Assembly (NCBI RefSeq): GCF_037392515.1
Contig: NC_090280.1
Location: forward strand, 57,840,004-57,904,003
Source: Haliotis asinina
Lineage: Eukaryota; Mollusca; Gastropoda; Lepetellida; Haliotidae
Length of the DNA stretch: 64,000 nucleotides
Reading direction: 5' to 3'
Part shown: positions 32,899 to 42,900 of the stretch, in pieces
Layout of the letters: each line of letters opens with the position of its first letter
How positions within the stretch are numbered: position 1 is the stretch's first letter
Position numbers and translations under genes: made by a program
Notes under the pieces: generated by a model
The model's input: only the letters and a program-made list of their open reading frames with translations
Told to the model about the DNA's origin: nothing
The model's database searches: none

Positions 32899-34475
32899 AG
32901 TTCGTGGACACCATGTTCGTGGACACCACCCCACATTGATAATGTTCGTGGACACCAAGTTCGTGGACACCATGTTCCTTTACACCAAGTTCGTGGACAC
33001 CACCCCACATTTATAATGTTCGTTTACACCATGTTCGTGGACACCATGTTCGTGGACACCACCCCACATTGATAATGTTCGTGGACACCATGTTCGTGGA
33101 CACCATGTTCGTGGACACCAAGTTCGTGGATACCATGTTCGTGGACACCACCCCACATTGATAATGTTCGTGGACACCATGTTCGTGGACACCATGTTCG
33201 TGAACACCAAGTTCGTGGACACCATGTTCGTGGACACCACCCCACATTTATAATGTTCGTGGACACCATGTTCGTGGACACCAAGTTCGTGGATACCATG
33301 TTCATGGATACAATTCGTTTACACCATGTTCGTGGACACCAAGTTCGTGGACACCAAGTTCGTGGACTCCATGTTCGTGGACACCAAGTTCGTGGATACC
33401 ATGTTCGTGGACACCACCCCACATTTATAATGTTCGTGGACTTCAAGTTCGTGGGAACCATGTTCGTGGACAGCAAGTTCGTGGACAGCAAGTTCGTGGA
33501 CACCATGTTCGTGGACACCAAGTTCGTAGATACCATGTTCGTGGACACCACCCCACATTTATAGTGTTCGTGGACACCATGTTCGTGGAAACCATGCTCG
33601 TGGACACCATGTTCGTGGATACCATGTTCGTGGACACCACCCCACATTTATAGTGTTCGTGGACACCATGTTCGTGGACACCATGTTCATGGACACCAAG
33701 TTCGTGGATACCATGTTCGTGGACACCACCCCACATTGATAATGTTCGTGGACACCATGTTCGTGGACACCATGTTCGTGAACACCAAGTTCGTGGACAC
33801 CATGTTCGTGGACACCACCCCACATTTATAATGTTCGTGGACACCATGTTCGTGGACACCAAGTTCGTGGATACCATGTTCATGGATACAATTCGTTTAC
33901 ACCATGTTCGTGGACACCAAGTTCGTGGACACCAAGTTCGTGGACTCCATGTTCGTGGACACCAAGTTCGTGGATACCATGTTCGTGGACACCACCCCAC
34001 ATTTATAATGTTCGTGGACTTCAAGTTCGTGGGAACCATGTTCGTGGACAGCAAGTTCGTGGACAGCAAGTTCGTGGACACCATGTTCGTGGACACCAAG
34101 TTCGTAGATACCATGTTCGTGGACACCACCCCACATTTATAGTGTTCGTGGACACCATGTTCGTGGAAACCATGCTCGTGGACACCATGTTCGTGGATAC
34201 CATGTTCGTGGACACCACCCCACATTTATAGTGTTCGTGGACACCATGTTCGTGGACACCATGTTCATGGACACCAAGTTCGTGGATACCATGTTCATGG
34301 ATACAATTCGTTTACACCATGTTCGTGGACACCATGTTCATGGACACCAAGTTCGTGGACTCCATGTTTGTGGACACCAAGTTCGTGGACACCATGTTCG
34401 TGGACAACAAGTTCGTGGATACCCTGTTCGTGGACACCACCCCACATTTATAATGTTCGTGGACACCAAGTTCGT

Positions 34476-34480
<5 letters not shown>
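32899..34480. repeat. 15-bp minisatellite (GTTCGTGGACACCAT) with higher-order structure
   Basis: Units GTTCGTGGACACCAT and GTTCGTGGACACCAA alternate with variants (GTGGATACC, GTTTACACC, GTGGACTCC). Blocks are punctuated by CACCCCACATTTATAATGTT or its GATAATG variant about every 80 to 110 bp. A segment starting near 33241 recurs 578 bp later (near 33819), identical over at least 300 bp as judged from equal 103-residue translations, so there is a recent large duplication. Because 15 is a multiple of three, frames stay open on both strands for up to 260 codons (GVHEH, VSTNM or FVDTM repeats). I regard these as artefacts. Confidence 0.93.

Positions 34481-34532
<52 letters not shown>
34481..34532. 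repeat. CA microsatellite
   Basis: An uninterrupted CA run that begins inside the last minisatellite unit (GTGGACACACAC). It may have nucleated from the ACACC of that unit. Confidence 0.95.
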
Positions 34533-34536
<4 letters not shown>

Positions 34537-34949
34537 GAGGCGCGCACATCTATAGAGCGCCACCACGTGTTCTTGTATATACTTTTAATCCCAAAATAAA
34601 ATGGCTATTACATATTATGCCCTGATGGGAGAGGAAAAAATGCAATGAAACTTTTTTAAACAATTTCCTTGCAAATTGAGAGGACGATACACAAACATGA
34701 ATTTCGTAGAAGCCGAAACGTATGGCCGCCATGACAAAGCTACCAATCGTTATACAGTTCTCAAATAATGATTTTGTAAACCACCACTCACATCAGTAGT
34801 TGGTGCAGTCAACCCAAGGATATCAGTCTCCTCCTAATACTGGTAATCACGCGTGGAGATTCCTGGGATGGGTGGCCGTGTTTGACAGCTTAACTCCTGA
34901 TAGTTTCTTGGACTTCGGTCCTGCCCCACAACGTAGCACATGGGGAACA
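34533..34949. other. Non-coding interval, nothing recognised
   Basis: No supported gene. An AATAAA occurs at about 34596 in CAAAATAAAATGG. Confidence 0.35.
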
Positions 34950-35182
34950 TGTGGTCTCACCTTAGGCAAGTGAGTTTGTTCAAATTTGCCTCTGTTCACC
35001 AAGCAGAAAATGGGTACTCGGTGAGATAGAGTCCTGTGACTATAACCTTCTAGCGCCTAACAGGCAGCTTGGGTTATCCGGGGTAATGATAATCAGATTC
35101 TGATTAGAGCGTCCAGTGAGCAACTAGTCAGATGGATACTAGGCGCTATATAAGTGAATTATTGTCATTATCATTATCATGA
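34950..35182 (+). mobile_element. Retroelement 3' end of the GGCGCTATATAAGT type
   Basis: CTAGGCGCTATATAAGTGAA leads into a TTATTGTCATTATCATTATC microsatellite-like end. This GCGCTATATAA plus ATT-type tail is common at the 3' end of invertebrate non-LTR-derived repeats. The start is uncertain. A similar motif in the other orientation is at 45003-45060. Confidence 0.4.
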
Positions 35183-35515
35183 AAGTCTCAGCATATCATA
35201 TTCGTATGTAATTCTTCATGAAGAACCAGCGTCAGTTCCCGTATATTCCATCTGGAGGATCTCTGTCTCGAACCAAGATAGACATACAGATGTTCTATGG
35301 GATGGCAATGTTTCTATAGAGCTGTTCTGCAAATGGGCGATTGCGACTGGAGACATATGAGGTCTAACCTTGTCATCCTGAATATCGGGCGAGAAGCAAG
35401 AGGATACTACCAAAATGTGGGACGACGACGGAAATAAGTACTTCCTGTTCATAACGTGTGATCACTGAATGCCTCAGTTATTGTGATGAAATCCTTCTTG
35501 CAGTCACACGCAAAC
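35183..35515. other. Non-coding interval, nothing recognised
   Basis: No supported gene or repeat. Confidence 0.35.
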
Positions 35516-35516
35516 G

Positions 35517-35672
35517 GACGGTGGTGTAGGCTAGTAGTTAAAGCGTTCGCTCGTCATGTCGAAGGCTCGGATTCGATTCTGCACTCTGCACTTGGATACA
35601 ATGTCCGAAGCCAGGTTTTGGTGTCTCCTCCTCTGATGTTCCTGGAAAATTGTTACAGCAGCGCAAAAGCAT
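35517..35672 (+). mobile_element. SINE-A copy, worn tail
   Basis: Head GGTGTAGGCTAGTAGTTAAA with GCGTTCGCTCGTCATG, B-box region CGGATTCGATTCTGCACTCT, then TTTTGGTGTCTCCTCCTCTG and a decayed tail. Confidence 0.75.
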
Positions 35673-35699
35673 CCCCCCCCCCCCCCTCTCTCTCTCTCA
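35673..35699. repeat. Poly-C run followed by TC repeat
   Basis: Fourteen C residues followed by alternating TC, abutting the worn SINE-A tail. Confidence 0.9.
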
Positions 35700-36109
35700 T
35701 GCAAATTCCACACTGTAACTATCAGGGTTCAGCTGTATGGATCATCTCCTGTGACGTTCCTCGTTACGGCGTCTCCATAAGTCACAGCGACAGTCACGTG
35801 TAGATCATACCAGAAACAATCACAAAAACAATTGTTTTGTACATAGTGTTAGTTATTCTTTACCTCCAATCATTGACACAGAAATTACTCAATTATTCAA
35901 ATTACAGAAATTACCGATGCAAATCGACGGAAGGGAGATAACTCTAAATATGTTTTTCTTGCCAGATTCTATGCTATCTGCAAATCTAGTATTGTTAATT
36001 GCCTAATACTGGTACTTTTTATTATGACCCGATACTATTTCCAAATTAACATTTCGGGGTCCGGTAAGATAAATGAGATGTTGACTGGTAGCCAGGGGTA
36101 CCTGCGATG
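35700..36109. other. Non-coding interval, nothing recognised
   Basis: AT-rich, with no supported gene. Confidence 0.35.
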
Positions 36110-37345
36110 ATGCACTTCTATGCACAAACATCTCCTACAGTATAATAATGCATTACATTTATAGAGTTGCAGCCAGAACGTCGCCTCCAGTATAATAATG
36201 TGAGACACTCATGCAGCAGTAGGCAGCTCCTCGAGAAGAACACTGGGTGCCTTTCATAGTGTAGCAGCCAAAAGTCTCCTCCAGTATAATAATGCTTGAT
36301 GCTTATAATGTAGCAGCCAAAAATCTCTCCTCCAGGATGTCAATGCATTACGCTCATAGTGTAGCAGCCAACACGTCCCCTCCAGTACAATAATACATTA
36401 CTCACAGTGTAGTAGCCAACACGTCCTCTCCAGTATAATAATGCATTACTCATAGCGTAGCAGCCTAAACATCTCCTCCAGTATAATAATACATTACTCA
36501 TAGTGTAGTAGCCAACACGTCCTCTCCAGTATAATAATGGATTACTCATAGCGTAGCAGCCTAAACATCTCCTCCAGTATAATAATACATTACTCATAGT
36601 GTAGTAGCCAACACGTCCTCTCCAGTATAATAATGCATTACTCATAGCGTAGCAGCCTAAACGTCTCCTCCAGTATAATAATACATTACTCATAGTGTAG
36701 TAGCCAACACGTCCTCTCCAGTATAATAATGCATTACTCATAGCGTAGCAGCCTAAACGTCTCCTCCAGTATAATAATACATTACTCATAGTGTAGTATC
36801 CAACACGTCCTCTCCAGTATAATAATGCATTACTCATAGCGTAGCAGCCTAAACGTCTCCTCCAGTGTAATAATACATTACTCATAGTGTAGTAGCCAAC
36901 ACGTCCTCTCCAGTATAATAATGCATTACTCATAGCGTAGCAGTCTAAACATCTCCTCCAGTATAATAATACATTACTCATAGTGTAGTAGCCAACACGT
37001 CCTCTCCAGTATAATAATGCATTACTCATAGCGTAGCAGTCTAAACATCTCCTCCAGTATAATAATACATTACTCATAGTGTAGTAGCCAACACGTCCTT
37101 TCCAGTGTAATAATGCATTACTCATAGCGTAGCAGCCTAAACATCTCCTCCAGTATAATAATACATTACTCATAGTGTAGTATCCAACACGTCCTCTCCA
37201 GTATAATAATGCATTACTCATAGCGTAGCAGCCTAAACATCTCCTCCAGTATAATAATACATTACTCATAGTGTAGTAGCCAAAACGTCCTCTCCAGTAT
37301 AATAATGCATTACTCATAGCGTAGCAGCCTAAACGTCTCCTCCAT
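36110..37345. repeat. 48-bp minisatellite arranged as a 96-bp dimer
   Basis: Two 48-bp subunits alternate, one with GTAGTAGCCAACACGTCCTC and one with GTAGCAGCCTAAACATCTCC, each followed by TCCAGTATAATAAT and CATTACTCATAG. About 10 dimers are near identical. Units left of about 36350 are worn. The minus strand is open for 339 codons with a 16-residue repeat (MSNALLYWRGRVGYYT alternating with MSNVLLYWRRCLGCYA). Most differences between units change the residue (CGT/TGT, GGC/GAC, TAC/CAC, GCA/CCA) and only a few are silent, so selection for a protein is not evident. Confidence 0.92.
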
Positions 37346-38198
37346 AATGTGTGTGACACCTAGCAAGGAACAGTTCCAGTTTCGCGTACAGAATAGCTAC
37401 TACGCAGTTTCCGATCACCTGGTTTCAGGATATCTTCTTGGTTCTGAGCAAACCTGTGCCATAAAGCATTGTCGTCACCACGTGTGAATGGCATTGTTTC
37501 TATTTCCACCTGTTGTTTGTCATTGTCGTTAACTGCGTTGTCAGCAATAAGACACATGCTAGACAGTTGATACTCTCTACATGTAGGCATACAAGCTGTT
37601 GCCGAATCATCACAGGTTAAGCCATCTCGGACGTAGGTGCAGGCAAACAGTCAAGTTCATCCAAATGGTTCACTGGGCCTTTCACACCCGGATACCGACA
37701 CACAAAAGTGATATTCATGTTTTTCCACGGCAAACTCCAGAATACATTTGATCTGAATATATGAATCTATAATTCATCAGAAGTTGAACTGCTAATGGAG
37801 GATTCAAACTAAATGTATAAATTAAAATGAATTATTTGCATGATAGAATCGACACTGTGTTGACCAGAAAGCTGTTCAGTCAGTGATGATGCTTTGCAGA
37901 AGGAAACCAGACACCGCAACGATATGCACTGCCATACATAAATCATATTTATTGTCTTCCAGATTTAACGAGGGACGATTGTAAGTTAATATTCCAGCTA
38001 ATTTACATGAATCAGTATGTACATTCGTTGGATTAAACTGAAAATGCAGATTCTGTGTTATTGCCAGCGAGTACGCAGAAAACGCACGGACAGACATAAT
38101 TTTAAAGCAATCTAACAACCAAGCAACAGCTCACAGGTAAGTCTTGACATTACCTTCTTCACTTAAAAATGTCTAATTTGTCAAAGGGTTTGTTCATA
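37346..38198. other. Non-coding interval, nothing recognised
   Basis: No supported gene. Short frames on both strands lack family resemblance. Confidence 0.4.
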
Positions 38199-38199
38199 T

Positions 38200-38363
38200 G
38201 TATAGATAGGCTTGTGGTTAAAGTGTTTGCTTATCGCGTCGAATACCCGGGTTCTTTTATCTACGTGGATACAATGTGTGAAGCCAATTTCTGGTGTTAC
38301 CAACCGCGACATTGCTGGAATATTATTAAAAGCGACGTGAAACTAAACTAATTCAATCACTCG
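38200..38363 (+). mobile_element. SINE-A copy
   Basis: GGCTTGTGGTTAAAGTGTTT, CCCGGGTTCTTTTATCTACG, GTGTGAAGCCAATTTCTGGT, CATTGCTGGAATATTATTAA and AGCGACGTGAAACTAAACTA are in SINE-A order. Confidence 0.8.
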
Positions 38364-38367
38364 ACAC

Positions 38368-38448
38368 GGATAAAACACGGATTCAATTATCTACATGGGT
38401 ACAGTGTATGGAAAAACATTTTTGGAGTTTCCATCCCTGCTATTGATA
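38368..38448 (+). mobile_element. SINE-A middle fragment
   Basis: ACGGATTCAATTATCTACAT, GGGTACAGTGTATGG and TTTTTGGAGTTTCCATCCCT repeat the middle of the preceding copy, then break into an inverted copy. Confidence 0.55.
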
Positions 38449-38604
38449 GAGTGAGTATGGTTTTAAGTCGCTTTTAGTAATATCCCAGCAATGTCACTGT
38501 GGGAGACACCAGAAAAACCCTTCACACATTGTATCCGTGTGGGGAATCTAACCCAGAAATCCGGGACGATGAGCGCACGCTTTAACCACTAGACCACCCA
38601 ATCA
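38449..38604 (-). mobile_element. SINE-A copy, inverted
   Basis: GAGTGAGTATGGTTTTAAGT, CGCTTTTAGTAATATCCCAG, CCTTCACACATTGTATCCGT, GGGGAATCTAACCCAG and CGCTTTAACCACTAGACCAC are the full inverse of SINE-A. Confidence 0.82.
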
Positions 38605-38743
38605 ACAAGATACTGATGGGATACTGAGGCGTAACATCATATTACTCATAGGTATAGTAGGGAGCAGGGTTTGGCTTAACGCCTTTTGGACCGCAAAATG
38701 TCATCTTGATCTAGAAGGAGAGATAACACTAGATTCTGCATAG
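38605..38743. other. Short non-coding gap
   Basis: Nothing recognised between the SINE-A cluster and the next SINE-B. Confidence 0.35.
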
Positions 38744-38755
38744 TGATACCTTTAT

Positions 38756-39006
38756 TACTGACCGTAAAGAACCTGGGTAGAATAGGTCTTCAGCAACCCA
38801 TGCTTGCCACAAAAGCCGATATGACTAACGAGATGGGGCGGTGAGGCTCGATGACGTGTGTTGACACATGTCATCGGTTCCCAATTGCGCAGATCGATGC
38901 CCATGCTGTTGGTCACTGGATTGTCTGGTTCAGACTGGATTATTTACAGACAGTCGTCATATACCTGGTATGTTGCTGGGTGTGGCTTTAAACTAAACTC
39001 ACTCAC
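38756..39006 (+). mobile_element. SINE-B with 12-bp target duplication
   Basis: Head GACCGTAAAGAACCTGGGTA, GCGCAGATCGATGCCCATGC and tail AAACTAAACTCACTCAC. TGATACCTTTAT flanks both sides (38744-38755 and 39007-39018). Confidence 0.9.
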
Positions 39007-39018
39007 TGATACCTTTAT

Positions 39019-39449
39019 CTAAAATAGTGGAATCCCAGAAGGAACATTGTCGCGCTTACCACTGCAATCAAAAGTGTCAAAGTATAACCAAGTGCGACAA
39101 TGTCCTTTCCACGATTCCAAACGGATCATTAGGTATTGGACACAACGAACTATCACTAGGGTGCAGTGGAGTGACCTGTGGTCAAGGCTCGAAACGAGTT
39201 CTCCAAGGGGTTATATGTGATTGCTGGCATACCTCAACATGATTTTGTCGGAATATTGCTAAAAGTCTGATCCATGATAATTCACATATTTTCAATTTAT
39301 CGTAACCAATCTAGATGAGGATTGGTATTGTGCACATTTTTGTGACGATAAGGGGTAGGGCTGATCATCAGGAACTTATGTTTTTCGGTGGTAACGGGAT
39401 TGGGGTAGGCTATCATACTTGCTAAATGGAATATACGCATGCAATTGTA
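39019..39449. other. Non-coding interval
   Basis: No gene supported. GGAATATTGCTAAAAG near 39250 may be a SINE-A tail remnant. Confidence 0.35.
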
Positions 39450-39605
39450 TCCGAACTCCACATGAATAGACAGAGCGATATTTGTGTTTATCATAACTCG
39501 TTCCCAGCTCCACGTGAATAGACAGAACGGTAGTTGTGTTTATCATAACACATTCACAGCTCCACATGAATAGACAGAACAGTAGTTGTGTTTATCATAA
39601 CACGT
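39450..39605. repeat. 52-bp tandem repeat, three units
   Basis: AGCTCCACATGAATAGACAG, GTAGTTGTGTTTATCATAAC and a following CACGTTC recur with the GTGTTTATCATAAC core at 39484, 39536 and 39588. Confidence 0.85.
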
Positions 39606-39624
39606 TCCAGAATCTTTATCTATT

Positions 39625-39842
39625 GAGATCCATGAAGGTCCAGATCAAAATTGTTGTCTGTAACCCATGCTTGTCGTGAGAGGAAATCAACGGAATCGGG
39701 TGGTCAGACTCGATGACTGTGCTGACAGATGTCATATTATCCCAGTGAGATCGATGCTCATGCTGTTCATCACGAGATTGTCTGGTCCAGACTCGATTAT
39801 TTACAGACCGCAGTCATATAGCTGGAATATTGCTGCGTGCGC
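39625..39842 (+). mobile_element. SINE-B, tail cut off
   Basis: CCATGAAGGTCCAGATCAAA, AACCCATGCTTGTCGTGAGA, GGAATCGGGTGGTCAGACTC, TTTACAGACCGCAGTCATAT and AGCTGGAATATTGCTGCGTG. It ends about 105 bp before the transporter 2 start codon. Confidence 0.82.
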
Positions 39843-39947
39843 CCTTCAGCAAAGACTACTTTAAGAATCTAGATTTTCTTGCGCGAGGTATATACTTATT
39901 CAGATATTATGGATGCTTGTTAATGTACAGTTTGCGTTTGCAGGTAC

Positions 39948-42900
39948 ATGATGACTGCAATCTCCCGACGGTCCAAACTCATACAGACGTTCTGGCTGTT
40001 CTGGGCCTTCAACCACAGGGTAAGTCAAACATGAACCACGCATAGTTTTGCATTAAGTTGTATTTGCCAAATGTGGAATGTAAATATTCCCCGAAGACAT
40101 TCCTTGATCCCTACATCACACACTCTTCAAAAACCGGGGGCTTGTATAATGCGCAAGCATGCACGCAATAACCTACGCACGCACACACTTACTATGACAC
40201 TATGCTATAGTATATATATGATTAGCAAGCAATAGAACAGGTTTAAACAACACATATCCTATACATAAACACCAAATCATCTAACGTCGTTTCCATGTGA
40301 CGTACATGACGCTACACACGTACGTGGTGCGTCATTTTTGATTGGACACTTTCAGGGAAGTGTGATTTATCACAGTGAAGTATTAGTTTTGTCAATCTGT
40401 TTGATTCTGCTAATCGTGCACGTATGACTTGACAGAGATGTGTACGGACTGTTGGTCTGCTGAACACTGGAAGTGGCAGTGTAGTGGTCAACACGTTCAG
40501 TACTCATTACTGTGATAAGTGGAGCATTGAACAGGTACTAACAATCCTGAAATGTTGATGGATCCCATAACTGTAGGGTGCCGACTCCACATTGTGCAAG
40601 GATTGATCATTGGAGAGGTTGTGCTGTGTGTTTGTTGTACTTAATGACAGTGATTATTAATTATGACATCCACATTAGTACTTAATGACCCTAATGACTA
40701 GTGCATGATACCCATAAGTGTATTGATTTTGTTATGACATGTACTTAATGACCTCAATGTCACAATCATGACTTCCACTAGTGTACCTAATGACCCCGTG
40801 GTTATTACATGACATCCACAGTTGTACTGATTGGTCCCAGTGTTTGTTCTTTATTTATACTGAAGGCCACAGGCACATAGTATACAAAAACATAGAGCAC
40901 AATATCATAGCACTTTGTCGTATCATGTCATGTCATGTCATGTCATGTCATGTCATGTCATGTCATGTCATGTCATGTCATGTCATGTCATGTCATGTCA
41001 TGTCATGTCATGTCATGTCATGTCAATAACAATATAAGTACATACTTTCCATGTACGAGGGCTGGTCAAAAAGTTCTAAGCCTAACACAGACAACAAACG
41101 ATTTGGTCAGATGTTAATATTTCAATTTTTCCACATAATTACCCTTGATTGCAAGGCACTTCTCATATCGGTGCTTCATTTGCTCAATTCCATGTGCATA
41201 CTCGTAGAACTCTTTTGGAAGTACTGTCAAAGACTCGTTTACAGCAATGCATGATAGGTAAAGGTTGACAACTTACGGATAAGGACATTGTAATCAGTGC
41301 TCATTAACAAAGAACATTTCACCCTATCAGGATATCGATATCGATTTTTTCTTCACTCCCAATAGAATGAGCAAATTAAGAGGAAGTGATATTCATCTTA
41401 CATACAATTAAGATCACAAAATGTACACAATCTATTTTTTGATATCTCCCTGTTTCCATTGACAAGTCATTTGAGGAACACCTAAACCGAGCAAATGTAT
41501 TTCGAAATTTCTTGATAATAAGTGAAAACAGATAATCCTCTCTGTATGTATAGTAGTTAAACATTCTGTAACAGAAGCATTTACTTGACAATGACAGTGC
41601 TGCAACCCATTCTTGTGTATATATATATTTGAGCCTTTGAGTAACGTTCACAGAATTTGCATGAAAGGCCCCAGTGACTATTTCATGGCAGAGGCTACTA
41701 ACGGAATCGGGTGGTCAGGCTTGCTGACTTGGTTGACACATGTCATCGATCCCCAGTTGCGCAGATCGATGCTCGTGTTGCTGATCACTGGATTGTCTGG
41801 TCCAGACTCGATTATTTACAGACCTTCGTCATGTAGCTGGACTATTGCTGAGTGCTGCGTAAAACTAAACTCACTCACTCACCATTTCATGGCATTCACA
41901 TGTGCACGTAATGAACTCAGTGACGATTCATGACATCAGCAAATGTACTTAAAGACTCCAATATCTCTCTCATGGCCACAAACAGATGACTGCTCAGGTC
42001 ACTAACATTTCAGGGCATCCACAACTGCATCCTAGGCCCTACTCTTCTGGACCTGCAGCTTCTTCTTCAGAAGGACCTAGACGCTCTGGCCTATCTGTTC
42101 TTTTCCAGCGGCCTGGGGTCCATGCTCGGGGCTCTCGCTGCTGGCTTCCTGGCCCCCAAGTTTGACAATCGCCTCCAGCTGTTCCTCAGCCTGGCGGTTG
42201 GGTGTGTCTCGGTGGCAGCCATTCCGCAGGTTCATAATCTCTTCTACATGTACTTCATGGTCTTTGTGTTCGGACTAACCCGAGGACTCGTGGTATGCTG
42301 TGAGTATTGTGATGGTATTTATCACATTAAGCATCTTACAGCAACAAAGATGATTTCTTCAATGTAATGATGATTTAAAAGCAGGCATGATGACAAGGAA
42401 TATAATTTATGGAACGACAACTTCTTTATTGGAACAGATGCGATGTTTCGGTGTAGATATCCATAACACCACATGCTTGATAAGCATATGTATATAGAAA
42501 CGTCGCGTCTACTGCAATAAAGAAGTTATCATTCCATAAAATTAGTTTCTCAAGGTGAGAAATAACTGAATGTCACCACGTCTGTAATATGCACACAGAA
42601 TTTGCTCGACATTTCGTGCATGCAAGTGGTTATTAAAGCTCTTACGATAGGTAAATTGTTTTATACGCATTTCCGATCGTTATGCTCACTGCTAAATAAT
42701 TGTTATCGGAATAGATAGTATGATTAGAAAATACACAGAAACAATAACCAAGTTAAGTTTCCGAACTGTTTCTCTACATTTCCTTCACGTTTCTGGATAA
42801 AGGATATTTACAAATTACCAAGTGAATTTCCGTTATCCAGATTCCCATAGCGCTCTAGTGAGTTTCCCATATCCAGATTCCCATATGACTGACTATGTGG

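Noticed and set aside
33443-34225. 260-codon frame of GVHEH/VSTNM repeats and its mirror frames
   Set aside because: A 15-bp tandem repeat leaves several frames on both strands open at once, which is not a sign of coding.
36340-37359. 339-codon minus-strand open frame with 16-residue repeats
   Set aside because: It is read entirely through a 48/96-bp minisatellite. Most differences change the residue, there is no splice or family context, and the frame extends only because 48 is a multiple of three.
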